Source: Lautropia sp. | Lineage (GTDB): Bacteria > Pseudomonadota > Gammaproteobacteria > Burkholderiales > Burkholderiaceae_E | NCBI GenBank assembly: GCA_030532895.1 | Contig: JAUNKF010000004.1 | Location: 1 to 64,000 of the forward strand | DNA: 64,000 nucleotides | Direction: 5' to 3' | In this document: positions 38,192-47,958 of the stretch, piece by piece | How the letters are laid out: every line of letters begins with the position of its first letter | Position numbering within the stretch: position 1 is the stretch's first letter | Translations under genes and position numbers: made by a program | Notes under the pieces: model-generated | The model's database searches: none | The model's input: only the letters and a program-made list of their open reading frames with translations | What the model was told of the DNA's origin: nothing

Positions 38192-38689
38192 TCAGGGCGT
38201 GAACAACGCCACGATGAAGATGCCGATCATCAGGAAGCTGAGCGCGATCTTGACCAGCATGCCGATGACCATGCCAAGCCAGGTGGCCACGCCCACATGA
38301 CGAGCGCGCATCAGGTCGCGATCGACCATGTACTGGCCGATGGCAGCGCCCAGGAGCGGCATGAAGAGCAGCCCCCACAGGCCGGTGAAGATGCCGGCCA
38401 CGGTACCTACCAACGAGCCGATGATGGCCTCGCGGCTGGCGCCGACCTTCTTGGCGCCCAGCACCCCGGCCAGGTTTTCCAGTCCCCAGGCGAGCACGGC
38501 GATCACGCCGCAGGCAATGACGGTACCCGTGCTGATGACGGTGAAATCATCGATCCAGGCGCCCAGCAGGATGCCGGCAAAGATGAAGGCCACGCCGGGC
38601 AGGGCGGGCAGGATCGTGCCGGCCACGCCGATGATGATCAGCGTGGCGGACAGCAGCCAGAGAGTGACGGTGAGGGTGGTGGCGGCCAT
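38192..38689 (-). CDS. DUF456 family membrane protein
   Basis: The 165-residue inner-membrane protein has four to five helices. It opens TLTVTLWLLSATLIIIGVAG and continues TILPALPGVAFIFAGILLGA, the Gly/Pro-rich signature of DUF456. A glycine-zipper-like stretch follows (IIGSLVGTVAGIFTGLWGLL and GAAIGQYM). Function is unknown. I chose the ATG at 38689, which starts just before the first helix; the in-frame start at 38776 would add a basic, unconserved lead. No ribosome site is obvious. The 38690–38942 gap shows nothing else. Confidence 0.82.
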   Translation of the reverse strand: MAATTLTVTLWLLSATLIIIGVAGTILPALPGVAFIFAGILLGAWIDDFTVISTGTVIACGVIAVLAWGLENLAGVLGAKKVGASREAIIGSLVGTVAGIFTGLWGLLFMPLLGAAIGQYMVDRDLMRARHVGVATWLGMVIGMLVKIALSFLMIGIFIVALFTP

Positions 38690-38942
38690 GACAGGGAACA
38701 ATGGGAAAAAACGGCGTCGAGCGTAGATGAGGGCGTGCTGACCATTTGCAAGTGACCGACACTTGTCAGCCAACACTGACGCTGGTTGTGCCTACTGTTT
38801 GGTCGGATTGCGGCCCCCTTGCCTTGAATAGCGGTTACCGCTTTGGGCCGTGCTGTGACGGGTCTTGCTGAGGTGAGGGAGGTGGGAAGAGAGGCAGCAG
38901 CAAGGTGCAAGGGAGCGCCGTGGGCACCTGCGCGCCCGCTCA

Positions 38943-39722
38943 TCAAGCACTTTGACGCACTTCCCGGCTGTCGAAATCCTGCTCCCAGGTTCCCGGCTTC
39001 AGCTCGGTGGTGAGCGACACGCGACGGTCGAAGACGAAAAGCTCGCCTTCCCAGTGCTTGCCGCCCGTCAGCTCGAAGTAATCGAGGACGCCGCCATCGA
39101 GTTGCACCACGTTGTCATAACCGTTTTCGGCCATCCAGAGCGCCGCCTTCTCGCAGCGGATGCCGCCCGTGCAGTAGGTGACGACCCGCTTGCCGGCCAG
39201 TGCCGGGCGGTGTGGCTCCAGCGCTTCGGGCAGCTCGGTGAACTTGTGGATGTGCGGGTTGATGGCGCCCTTGAACTGGCCCACCTGCACCTCGAAATCA
39301 TTGCGGGTGTCGACGATGGCGATCTCGCGCCCCTCGTCATCGTGGCCCGCGTCGAGCCAGCGAGCCAACGTGGTGGGCGAGACGGTGGCGGCGCGGCCAT
39401 CGGCCGGACGGATCTGCGGCTGCCGGAAGGTGATCGTCTCCTTCTTGATCTTGACCAGATAACGGTTGAAGCTCTGCTCGCTGGAGAGGCTTTCCTTGAT
39501 GTGCATGCTGGCCAGCCCCGGCATGCCTCGCAGCACGTCCTTGAAGGCACGGGCTGATTCGAGCGGACCGCTCAGCATGATGTTGATGCCTTCAGGGGTG
39601 AGCAGGATCGTGCCGCGCATGTCGGCTTCCTTGCCTTTGGCCTGCAAATGGCGGCGCAGCGCGGGCAGCTCGCTCAGGTCGGCAAAGTGGTAGGCGGCGA
39701 GGTTCAGGTAAGTGGTCGGCAT
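38943..39722 (-). CDS. trhO: tRNA uridine(34) hydroxylase, rhodanese-like
   Basis: The 259-residue product (YceA/UPF0176) adds oxygen to U34 of several tRNAs to form 5-hydroxyuridine. It has an N-terminal acylphosphatase-like domain (EADMRGTILLTPEGINIMLS) and a rhodanese domain with the active-site loop YCTGGIRCEKA containing two Cys, the first catalytic. The conserved FNRYLVKIKKETITF lies between. Start ATG 39722 opens the typical YLNLAAYHF strand; upstream in-frame codons are discarded. No ribosome site is strong. It is divergent from dnaE. Confidence 0.93.
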   Translation of the reverse strand: MPTTYLNLAAYHFADLSELPALRRHLQAKGKEADMRGTILLTPEGINIMLSGPLESARAFKDVLRGMPGLASMHIKESLSSEQSFNRYLVKIKKETITFRQPQIRPADGRAATVSPTTLARWLDAGHDDEGREIAIVDTRNDFEVQVGQFKGAINPHIHKFTELPEALEPHRPALAGKRVVTYCTGGIRCEKAALWMAENGYDNVVQLDGGVLDYFELTGGKHWEGELFVFDRRVSLTTELKPGTWEQDFDSREVRQSA

Positions 39723-40052
39723 AGTGAGCCAGATTTTACTCTGGGGCAGCAGGCGCGGACAGGGGCCAGACAGGGTCCAGCCCGGGCGAATGTGGTGATC
39801 CATGCGCGCTGTCCCGTAATGGATGCGGGCAGGGCGCATGCGGTCGTGTGCAGGGGCTCTGCCTTCGCCAGGTGCCACGCCTCAACAGGCCGATGCCACC
39901 TGGAGATGCGTCAGCTCATCCGGTATGTGTGGGACTTCAGGTGATTGTCCCCGGCTGCCCCCCCGCCACGTACAATCGACGATTACGTCGGGCGCTTGTG
40001 GCCGTCGTCCTTTTCCTGTCCTTTCTGTCCTTCATCCGAGAAACCCTGATCC
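39723..40052. other. Divergent intergenic region trhO–dnaE
   Basis: This 330-bp stretch should hold promoters for both genes. TACAAT (39971–39976) is a plausible -10 for dnaE, about 75 bp from its GTG, with TTGTCC (39945–39950) upstream at a too-long 20-bp spacing. No other feature is seen. Confidence 0.4.
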
Positions 40053-43000
40053 GTGACTGCTCTGGTCGAAACCCCTGATACCGATGCTGCTGCCCGGACG
40101 GATGCCGTGGCCGCCGATGATGGCCCCGGCTTCGTGCACCTGCGCCTGCGCACCGAATACTCGGTCGTGGACTCGATCGTCCGCATCGATGATGCGGTGG
40201 CAGCCGCCGTGGCCGATGAACAGCCGGCGCTGGCGATCTCGGATGCCTCCAACCTCTTCGGTTGGGTCAAGTTCTACAAGAAGGCGTCGGGCAAGGGCGT
40301 GCAGCCCATTTGTGCGATGGATGTCTGGGTATCGAACCTGGAGAACCGCGAGCGGCCCTACCGGATGCTGTTGATTGCCCGTAACAATGCGGGTTACCGG
40401 CGTCTTTGCGAGCTGATCTCGCGCGGCTGGCTCGAAAACGAGTACAAGGGCCATGCCGAGCTGCACCCCGATTGGCTCACGGCCGCTGAAACCGAGGGGT
40501 TGATCGCGCTGTCCGGCGCCGCCCACGGTGAGGTGGGTCAGCACTTGCTGGCCGGTCAGCAGGCCAAGGCCGTGGCGGCGGCCCGGCGGTTGGCCGATGC
40601 CTTTCCGGATGCTTTCTACCTGGAAGTGCAGCGTGATGACTCGGCCGATGCCGAAAGCTGCACGCGGGCCACGGCGCAGCTGGCGGTCGATCTGGGGCTG
40701 CCACTCGTGGCCACGCATCCGATCCAGTTTCTGGCTGCCGACGAGTTCCGTGCCCACGAGGCCAGGGTCTGCATCGCCGAAGGTGAGGTACTGGCCGATC
40801 CGAAGCGGGTGCGGCGCTTCACGCCCGAGCAGTATTTCAAGACGCGCGCCGAGATGATGGCGCTCTTTGCCGACCTGCCCGAAGCGCTGGCCAACAGCGT
40901 GGAGATCGCCAAACGCTGCGCCGTCACGCTGACGCTCGGCAACCCGCAGCTGCCGGTCTATCCCACGCCCGACGGCATGAGCATCGAGGATTATCTGCGG
41001 CAGCTGGCGGCCGAGGGGCTTCAAAAGCGGATGGACAAGCTCTATCCGGATCCGGCCGTGCGGGCAGCCAAGCAGCCCGAATATGACGAGCGTCTGACGC
41101 GTGAGTGCGACACGATCATCGGCATGGGCTTTCCTGGCTACTTCCTGATCGTGGCGGACTTCATCCAGTGGGCCAAGCAGAATGGCGTGCCGGTGGGGCC
41201 GGGCCGGGGATCGGGCGCCGGCTCGCTCGTGGCCTTTGCGCTGGGCATCACCGATCTGGATCCGCTGCCCTATGCGCTGCTCTTCGAGCGCTTCCTGAAT
41301 CCCGAGCGGGTGTCGATGCCCGACTTCGACATCGACTTTTGTCAGGACAACCGCGGCAAGGTCATCGATTATGTGCGCCGAAAATACGGCTATGATGCTG
41401 TCTCGCAGATCGCCACCTTCGGCACCATGGCGAGCAAGGCCGTCATCCGCGATGCCGGCCGCGTGCTCGACATGCCCTACAACTTCTGCGATCAGCTCTC
41501 CAAACTGATCCCGATCGAGCAGGCCAAGCCCTTGTCGCTCGACAAGGCGCTGAAGGCCGAGCCGATTCTGGCCGAGCGGCTGGCCAACGAGGAAGAGGTG
41601 GCCGAGCTGTTCGATCTGGCCCGCCCGCTCGAAGACCTGACCCGCAACATCGGCATGCACGCCGGTGGCGTGCTGATCGCCCCAGGCAAGCTCACCGATT
41701 TCTGCCCGCTCTACCAGGCGCCCGGCACGACCTCGGTCGTGAGCCAGTATGACAAGGATGATGTCGAGGCGGTTGGCCTCGTCAAGTTCGACTTTCTGGG
41801 CCTGAGAAACCTCACCATCATCGATCTGGCGGTCGATTATGTGAACGCCCGCCGCAAGGCTGAGGGCATCGATCCGCTGGTGCTCGAACAGCTGGGCTTC
41901 GATGATGAGGGGGCTTACAAGATTCTGCAGGATGGCAACACGGTGGCCATCTTCCAGGTGGAATCGGACGGCATGAAGAAGCTGCTGAGAAAGCTCAGGC
42001 CAGACCGTTTCGAGGACATCATCGCCGTGCTGGCGCTTTACCGTCCCGGCCCGCTGGGGTCGGGCATGGTGGACGACTTCATTCTCAGAAAGCGTGGTGA
42101 GCAGGCCATCGACATCCCCCACCCGGATCTGAAAGACTGCCTGGAGCCAACCTATGGCGTCATCGTCTATCAGGAGCAGGTGATGCAGATCTCGCAGATC
42201 ATCGCCGGCTACACGCTGGGCGGCGCTGATCTGCTGCGTCGGGCGATGGGCAAGAAAAAGCCCGAAGAAATGGCCAAGCAGCGCCAGATCTTCATGGAAG
42301 GGGCCACGAAGCTTGGGCAGGATCTGGATCTGGCGAGCCAGCTCTTCGATCTGATGGAGAAGTTTGCCGAGTACGGCTTCAACAAGTCGCACACGGCAGC
42401 TTATGCGGTCGTCACCTATCACACGGCCTGGCTGAAGGCGCATTACCCGGCCGAGTTCATGGCGGCCACGCTGTCTTCCGACATGGACGACACCGACAAG
42501 GTGCAGATCTTCGTGCGCGATGCGCAGGAGAACAAAGTTGTCGTTCAGCCGCCCGATATCAACGAATCCAATTACCGCTTCGAGCCGGCCAGCCCCAAGG
42601 CCATCCGTTATGGGCTGGGCGGCATCAAGGGGCTGGGGCAGTCGGCCATCGAGAACATCATCGAGGCGCGCCGCCAAGGTGGGCCGTTCATCGATCTTTT
42701 CGATTTTTGTGAGCGCATCGACCGCAAGCTGATCAACCGGCGCTCGATCGAGGCACTGATCCGCGCCGGTGCTTTCGACAAGCTGGACAAGGATCGGGCC
42801 AAACTGCTCGCCAATGTATCGCAAGCCACGGAGGCCGCCGAGCAGCGCGCGCGTGAGCAGGAGGCCGGGCAGGGCGGTCTCTTCGGCGATGATTTTCTCG
42901 AAGAGACGGGCGCACCGGTGCGGGAATGGGTGGCGCACGAGCCGTGGGATGACCGTCAGCGCCTGCTTGAAGAAAAATCCGCGCTGGGGTATTTCCTCAC

Positions 43001-43610
43001 CGGGCACCTCTTCGATGCGCATCGCGACGAAGTTCGGTGTTTCGTCAAGACCCGACTGGGTGACCTCGAAAAGATGGTCGGCAAACAGTTTGGCGCCATC
43101 CCGGTGACGGTGGCCGGCATCGTCACGGCGCTGTCCACCGCCATGACACGGCGTGGCAAGATGGTGCGCGTGATGCTCGATGACGGCAGCGGCAGCGAGG
43201 AGCTGGCCGTGTTTGCCGAGGCGTGGGATCAGTACCGCCACCTGCTGCGCGAAGACCAGCTCATCGTCGTGCATGGCAAGTTGTCGAAGGATGATTACAG
43301 CGGCGGCCATCGGCTGTCGGTGGAACGGATTCTCGATCTGGGCACGGCACGGGCCGAGCATGCCCGTTCGTTGCGGCTGACGCTTTTTCAGGCGCCGGGA
43401 GCGGCCGAACGGCTTCGGCAGTTGCTCGAACCCTATCGGGTGGATGGCAGCCAGGGTGAGGGCTGCCCGGTCGAGATCCAGTACTGCAGCCAGGTGGCCA
43501 CCGCTGCCTTGCGTCTGGGACATGAATGGGCCGTGCGCCCGGATGATGCCTTGCTGGCCGGCTTGCGCAGCTGGCTGACCGAGGCACGGGTTGAAATGCG
43601 CTACCGATGA
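40053..43610 (+). CDS. dnaE: DNA polymerase III subunit alpha
   Basis: This 1185-residue replicative polymerase has an N-terminal PHP domain (FVHLRLRTEYSVVDSIVR), palm and fingers with the catalytic acidic motif PDFDIDF (about 420), GPGRGSGAGSLVAFALGIT just before it, the helix-hairpin-helix region (IKGLGQSAIENIIEARR near 866) and a C-terminal OB fold (VTVAGIVTALSTAMTRRGK). Length is normal for DnaE1. A 25-residue Ala/Asp lead precedes the PHP domain. The start is GTG 40053. Its TGA overlaps the ATG of msbA, so replication polymerase and lipid A export are translationally coupled, as in some other Burkholderiales. Confidence 0.97.
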   Translation: MTALVETPDTDAAARTDAVAADDGPGFVHLRLRTEYSVVDSIVRIDDAVAAAVADEQPALAISDASNLFGWVKFYKKASGKGVQPICAMDVWVSNLENRERPYRMLLIARNNAGYRRLCELISRGWLENEYKGHAELHPDWLTAAETEGLIALSGAAHGEVGQHLLAGQQAKAVAAARRLADAFPDAFYLEVQRDDSADAESCTRATAQLAVDLGLPLVATHPIQFLAADEFRAHEARVCIAEGEVLADPKRVRRFTPEQYFKTRAEMMALFADLPEALANSVEIAKRCAVTLTLGNPQLPVYPTPDGMSIEDYLRQLAAEGLQKRMDKLYPDPAVRAAKQPEYDERLTRECDTIIGMGFPGYFLIVADFIQWAKQNGVPVGPGRGSGAGSLVAFALGITDLDPLPYALLFERFLNPERVSMPDFDIDFCQDNRGKVIDYVRRKYGYDAVSQIATFGTMASKAVIRDAGRVLDMPYNFCDQLSKLIPIEQAKPLSLDKALKAEPILAERLANEEEVAELFDLARPLEDLTRNIGMHAGGVLIAPGKLTDFCPLYQAPGTTSVVSQYDKDDVEAVGLVKFDFLGLRNLTIIDLAVDYVNARRKAEGIDPLVLEQLGFDDEGAYKILQDGNTVAIFQVESDGMKKLLRKLRPDRFEDIIAVLALYRPGPLGSGMVDDFILRKRGEQAIDIPHPDLKDCLEPTYGVIVYQEQVMQISQIIAGYTLGGADLLRRAMGKKKPEEMAKQRQIFMEGATKLGQDLDLASQLFDLMEKFAEYGFNKSHTAAYAVVTYHTAWLKAHYPAEFMAATLSSDMDDTDKVQIFVRDAQENKVVVQPPDINESNYRFEPASPKAIRYGLGGIKGLGQSAIENIIEARRQGGPFIDLFDFCERIDRKLINRRSIEALIRAGAFDKLDKDRAKLLANVSQATEAAEQRAREQEAGQGGLFGDDFLEETGAPVREWVAHEPWDDRQRLLEEKSALGYFLTGHLFDAHRDEVRCFVKTRLGDLEKMVGKQFGAIPVTVAGIVTALSTAMTRRGKMVRVMLDDGSGSEELAVFAEAWDQYRHLLREDQLIVVHGKLSKDDYSGGHRLSVERILDLGTARAEHARSLRLTLFQAPGAAERLRQLLEPYRVDGSQGEGCPVEIQYCSQVATAALRLGHEWAVRPDDALLAGLRSWLTEARVEMRYR

Positions 43611-45718
43611 ACGCCAACACGCCGTTGACTGACAAGATGACCGAATCCGGGCGCGACCCGACACCCCCCTTGCCGCCGTCAGCCACGCCTGAGGTGGCCT
43701 TGGCTGGCCAGAGTCCGCCGGCCCAGGCGCCACTGGCCGACAGGCCCTCTGCACCCGAGCAGGGCGTGCAGCCGATGATGACGCCCGACAAGGCGGGCAC
43801 CGACGCCGCGGCGCAGGCGCCAGACGCGGACGTGCCTGCGTGCGCCGATGACGGTGATGTTGACGCACGGACGCGCCATCGGGAAGCAGCGGCTCGCGTC
43901 GAGTCGATTGCCCGCCCGCCCGAAGGGCTGGCCGCCGCCCAGCGCGAGATGGATACCCGCGCCCAGGATGAGAACACGGCCCGCAGTGATCGTGCACTGA
44001 TGCGCCGCCTCTTCCGCTATGTGAAGCCGCATTGGCGGCAATTCGGCATCGGCGTGATCGGCATGATCCTGACGGCCCTGACCGAGCCGGCGCTGCCTGC
44101 CATCATGCAGATCCTGCTCGACGACGGTTTTGGGGGGCAGGGTGATGCCAAGCTGATGTGGATGGCCCCCCTGATGATCATCGGCCTTTTCATGGCGCGT
44201 GGCGTGTTCACCTTCACGATGAATTACGCGATGAGCGAGGTCTCGAACCGGGTGCTCTACGACCTTCGGCAGCAGATGTTCGATCGGCTCGTGCGGATGC
44301 CGGTACGTTTCTTTTCGGTGAATGCAGCGGGCACCGTCATCGCCCGGCTCGTGAGCGATGTGCAGAACGTGACGCAATCGCTCTCGAGCGTGCTCGTCAT
44401 CATGGTGCGCGATACCGTCGTGATCATCGGCCTGTTGTGCTGGCTGTTATACCTGAATTGGCAGCTCACGATCATCGCGCTCGTGCTGATTCCGATGGTG
44501 GCGTTGGCCGTGGGCGCGTTTTCCCGGCGGATGCGCCGGCTCTCGGGCGAGCAGATCCGTTACACCGGCGAGCTGACCGGTGTGGTGGGCGAAGCCATCC
44601 ACGGCAACCCGGTCATCAAGGTTTATGAAGGGCAGGCGCACGAAAGTGCGCGCTTTGCCTCGGCCAGCAGCCAGCTTCGGGCCTTTGCGCGCCGGATGAC
44701 CGTGGCGCAGTCGCTGATCGTGCCGATCACGCAGATCATGGCAGCGGTGGCGGTGGCACTGGTGATCGCCATTGCGCTCTATCAGTCGCAGCAGGATCGC
44801 ACCACGGTGGGCGGTTTCGTCTCCTTCCTCACCGCCATGTTGATGATTCTCGCGCCGCTCAAGCACCTGGCCGATGTCAATGGCCAATTGCAGCGCGCGC
44901 TGGCGGCAGCCGATGCGGTGTTTCGTTTCATCGATGAGCCGGTGGAGGCCGATCAGGGCACGCAGACCATCGAACGGGCCAAGGGCGACCTGCGCTTCGA
45001 GGACGTGAGCTTTGGCTATGAGGGCAGCAGCACGATGGCGCTCAAGCACATCGACCTGCACATCAAGCCGGGCGAGACGGTGGCGCTCGTGGGCGGCTCG
45101 GGCGGTGGCAAGACGACGCTGGCGAACCTGCTGCCACGGTTCTATCCGGTGACGGAGGGGCGCATCCTGCTCGACGGCATCCCGATCGAGTCGCTCACGC
45201 TCGACAGCCTGCGCCAGCAGATTGCCTGGGTGAGCCAGCAGGTGATGCTCTTCAATGACACCATCGCCAACAACGTGGCTTATGGTGCCCGTCGTGGGGC
45301 GACCGAGGCCGAGGTGCGGGCCGCGCTGGAGGCGGCCTACCTGACCGAGTTCGTCGAAAGCCTGCCCGACGGGATCCATACCGTCATCGGGGACAACGGC
45401 ATCCGGCTCTCGGGCGGGCAGCGTCAGCGCCTCTCGATCGCGCGGGCACTGCTGAAGCAGGCACCGGTGCTCGTGCTGGATGAAGCTACGTCCGCGCTCG
45501 ACAATGAGTCCGAGCGCTATGTGCAGGCGGCACTCGACAAGCTCCTGCACAACCAGACCACGCTGATCATCGCGCACCGGCTCTCCACCATCGAGAAGGC
45601 CGATCGCATTCTGGTGCTGGATGCCGGGCGTATCGTCGAGTCGGGCACGCATGTCGAGCTGATCGCCCAAGGCGGCATCTATGCCCGGCTGCATGCCGGG
45701 GGAGCGTTGACCGAATGA
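43607..45718 (+). CDS. msbA: Lipid A export ABC transporter MsbA
   Basis: This 703-residue half-transporter flips lipid A-core across the inner membrane. Residues 1–~125 are a low-complexity Pro/Ala/Asp extension not found in E. coli MsbA (582 aa). Six transmembrane helices follow (IGVIGMILTALTEPALPAIM through SFLTAMLMILAPLKHL). The ATPase domain has Walker A GGSGGGKTT (about 496), signature LSGGQRQR (about 603), Walker B VLVLDEATS and H-loop IIAHRLST, all intact. ATGA overlaps join it to dnaE upstream and a glycosyltransferase downstream. Its neighbours are LPS assembly enzymes, which supports MsbA over other exporters. Confidence 0.94.
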   Translation: MNANTPLTDKMTESGRDPTPPLPPSATPEVALAGQSPPAQAPLADRPSAPEQGVQPMMTPDKAGTDAAAQAPDADVPACADDGDVDARTRHREAAARVESIARPPEGLAAAQREMDTRAQDENTARSDRALMRRLFRYVKPHWRQFGIGVIGMILTALTEPALPAIMQILLDDGFGGQGDAKLMWMAPLMIIGLFMARGVFTFTMNYAMSEVSNRVLYDLRQQMFDRLVRMPVRFFSVNAAGTVIARLVSDVQNVTQSLSSVLVIMVRDTVVIIGLLCWLLYLNWQLTIIALVLIPMVALAVGAFSRRMRRLSGEQIRYTGELTGVVGEAIHGNPVIKVYEGQAHESARFASASSQLRAFARRMTVAQSLIVPITQIMAAVAVALVIAIALYQSQQDRTTVGGFVSFLTAMLMILAPLKHLADVNGQLQRALAAADAVFRFIDEPVEADQGTQTIERAKGDLRFEDVSFGYEGSSTMALKHIDLHIKPGETVALVGGSGGGKTTLANLLPRFYPVTEGRILLDGIPIESLTLDSLRQQIAWVSQQVMLFNDTIANNVAYGARRGATEAEVRAALEAAYLTEFVESLPDGIHTVIGDNGIRLSGGQRQRLSIARALLKQAPVLVLDEATSALDNESERYVQAALDKLLHNQTTLIIAHRLSTIEKADRILVLDAGRIVESGTHVELIAQGGIYARLHAGGALTE

Positions 45719-46599
45719 GTGCGCCAGCCGTGTTTTCTGGCCGGAACGAGGCACTGCCCTCGGTCTCGCTGATCATCTCCACCTATCAACGTCCGTCGGC
45801 ACTCGATCAGGTGCTGGCGAGCGTGGCCGAGCAGACGGTGCAGCCGCTGCAGGTCATGGTGGCCGATGATGGGTCGGGGCTGGAAACGGCCAGGGTGGTG
45901 GCAAGCTGGCGTGAGCAGTTCGGTGATCGGCTCGTGCATTGCTGGCAGCCTGATGAAGGCTTTCGACTGAGCGCTGCCCGCAACCGGGCCATTCGCGATG
46001 CCCGAGGGGATCTGCTCATCTTCGTCGATGGCGATTGCCTGATGCGGCCGGATTTCGTGGCGGTTCATCAGTCATTGGCCGAGCCTGGCTATGCCGTGGC
46101 CGGCAACCGCGTGCTCCTCAGCCCGACGCTGACCGAAGCCGTGGAGGCCAAGCAGCGAAACCCGGTGCATTGGGGCTGGTTGGCCTGGTTGAAAGCCTGG
46201 GTTGCCCAGGAGGTGAACCGACCTTGGGGGCTGCTGCGTCTGCCGGGCCAGTGGTGGCGTCGCTGGCGTGGGCGCCCCTGGAAAAGCTTCAAGACCTGCA
46301 ATGTGGCCTTGTGGCGCGAGGACATGCTGACGCTCAATGGTTTCGAGGAGGAAATCGTCGGCTGGGGCTTCGAGGACACCGATCTGGTGTTGCGCTGGTT
46401 CAACCTCGGCGGGCGCTTGAAGAGTGGGCGTTTTGCCACCACGGTGCTGCATCTGTGGCACCACGAAGCGGCGAGGGACTCGGCCGAACGCAATGAGATT
46501 CGGGCCAAGGAAGCGGGCAAGGTGGGGGCCATCACGGCCGTGCAGGGGCTGGCACAGCGCTCGGCTGCCGACCGTTACGATCCGCCTCGGGGGAGGTGA
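45715..46599 (+). CDS. Family 2 glycosyltransferase (LPS/core type)
   Basis: The 294-residue product starts with the GT-A nucleotide-sugar fold (SLIISTYQRPSALDQVLASV, VMVADDGSG), the metal-binding DGD (LLIFVDGDCLMRPDF) and a C-terminal galactosyltransferase-like motif GFEEEIVGWGFEDTDLVLR, in which the Glu-Asp pair likely acts in catalysis. Its acceptor is probably a core oligosaccharide or O-antigen sugar; the sugar donor cannot be read from sequence. The ATG overlaps the msbA stop (ATGA), so it is in the msbA operon. Cytosolic or membrane-associated. Confidence 0.88.
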   Translation: MSAPAVFSGRNEALPSVSLIISTYQRPSALDQVLASVAEQTVQPLQVMVADDGSGLETARVVASWREQFGDRLVHCWQPDEGFRLSAARNRAIRDARGDLLIFVDGDCLMRPDFVAVHQSLAEPGYAVAGNRVLLSPTLTEAVEAKQRNPVHWGWLAWLKAWVAQEVNRPWGLLRLPGQWWRRWRGRPWKSFKTCNVALWREDMLTLNGFEEEIVGWGFEDTDLVLRWFNLGGRLKSGRFATTVLHLWHHEAARDSAERNEIRAKEAGKVGAITAVQGLAQRSAADRYDPPRGR

Positions 46600-46602
46600 A
46601 TC

Positions 46603-47958
46603 GTGAACGGGATGCTGAACGCAAGTCATGGTCTGATGGCCCTGTATCTGGTGTGCCTGCTGTCGGTGCCCAAGGTGCAATCTGTTCTGGCAGCCCTGGT
46701 CTGTCTGACGGCGATGGTCGCCAGCCGTTGGCAGACGCCACCGCCGGTGGGGGTACGGTTGCGACAGAGCCTGGCTTTGTTCGTGCCACTGGCTGCTTAT
46801 GGGGCCCTGGTGCTGGGGCAGATCCTGGCGGGCATGCTGAAGCCCAAGGATGCCGATCAGCTGCTGATGTGTCTGCTGACCGCGGGTGTGCTGCTGTCGT
46901 GGGTGCCAAGAGCGGCCCCATCGCCACGGAAATGGCTGTTTCCGGCGGCTGCCGTGGGCGCGATCGGCGCCTTTGGGCTAGCCGCCTGGCAGGTGTTCGG
47001 GCTGGATATCGAACGCCCCTACGGCCACCTGGGGGTTGGCAAGATCGGCAATGGCGCCATCAAGTTCGGGGACCTGGCAGGGTTGCTCGGCCTGTTTTCC
47101 CTGCTGATGCTGGTCGATGGTGCGCACGAGCCCCGTTGGCGCAAGGTGCTGGGCGTGCTGGGGTGTGCGGCCGGGCTGGCGGCACTTGGCATGTCTCAGG
47201 CACGTGGCGGGGTGCTGGGCGTGGCGCTGGCCTTGTGGGTGTTGATCCTGCTGCTGTATGTTCGGCGGCGTGCGCGGCGGCGCCAACTGTCGGCCCTGGC
47301 TGCAGATGGATCCGGGGTGCCGACTGGTGCTATTGGGGCTTCATCCTCACGGGTTTTGAGCCGACCGCCCCGGTTGCGCGGATGGATGGCCGCCGTGTTG
47401 GGGGCTGTCGTACTGGTCGGGGCCGTACAGTGGATGGCGCCCCGTTTTGCCGACATCGGACCGCAGATCGAGCGCTTTCAGGCGGGCGATCAGAATAGTG
47501 AGGTCGGCCAGCGGCTTGCGCTTTGGGGCGTGGCCTGGCGTGCCGGCCTGCACGCGCCGCTGACCGGCATCGGCATCGACGGTTTTGCCCAGGAACTCGA
47601 TCGTCAGCGTGCCACCGGTGAGGTGCCGGCTGACATGCTCGTGCTTTATGGGAGTGCACATAATGAGTATCTGGCAGCCTTCGCCGGTGCCGGGGTGCCT
47701 GGACTGGTGGTGATCCTGCTGTTATTCATCGGCCCGATGGTGGTGGGTATTCGGCGCTTTCTGGCAGGCCAACGGCCCGATGCGGCGCTGGCGCTGGTCA
47801 TGCTGAGCACGGCGTTCAGTGCGTATTCGCTCACCGATGCCATGTTCGAGCGTCAGATCTCGATGCTGGCGTATCTGTTGTTGGCTGCCTGGCTGATGGC
47901 GGCCAGTGGCACGCCGGCAAGTCAGCCCGTTGCAAACGGTGGGGGAAATCATGCCTGA
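46603..47958 (+). CDS. O-antigen ligase/polymerase family membrane protein
   Basis: This 451-residue, multi-helix protein has the Wzy/WaaL-type periplasmic loop and motif: PLTGIGIDGFAQELDRQRAT and YGSAHNEYLAAFAGAGVPGL, where the H-N-E-Y-L core is the family signature. An earlier AALGMSQARGGVLGVAL contains the SxxRGG-type strand. WaaL joins O-antigen or other glycan to lipid A-core in the periplasm; Wzy-type polymerase is the alternative. Start is GTG 46603, three bases after the previous stop with GGGAGG upstream. It lies in the msbA–glycosyltransferase operon, which favours a ligase role. Confidence 0.82.
   Translation: MNGMLNASHGLMALYLVCLLSVPKVQSVLAALVCLTAMVASRWQTPPPVGVRLRQSLALFVPLAAYGALVLGQILAGMLKPKDADQLLMCLLTAGVLLSWVPRAAPSPRKWLFPAAAVGAIGAFGLAAWQVFGLDIERPYGHLGVGKIGNGAIKFGDLAGLLGLFSLLMLVDGAHEPRWRKVLGVLGCAAGLAALGMSQARGGVLGVALALWVLILLLYVRRRARRRQLSALAADGSGVPTGAIGASSSRVLSRPPRLRGWMAAVLGAVVLVGAVQWMAPRFADIGPQIERFQAGDQNSEVGQRLALWGVAWRAGLHAPLTGIGIDGFAQELDRQRATGEVPADMLVLYGSAHNEYLAAFAGAGVPGLVVILLLFIGPMVVGIRRFLAGQRPDAALALVMLSTAFSAYSLTDAMFERQISMLAYLLLAAWLMAASGTPASQPVANGGGNHA

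Noticed and set aside
40032-43997. 1321-codon open frame antisense to dnaE and msbA
   Set aside because: High-GC coding DNA commonly leaves the antisense frame open; the translation has no domain pattern, and the plus-strand genes are certain.
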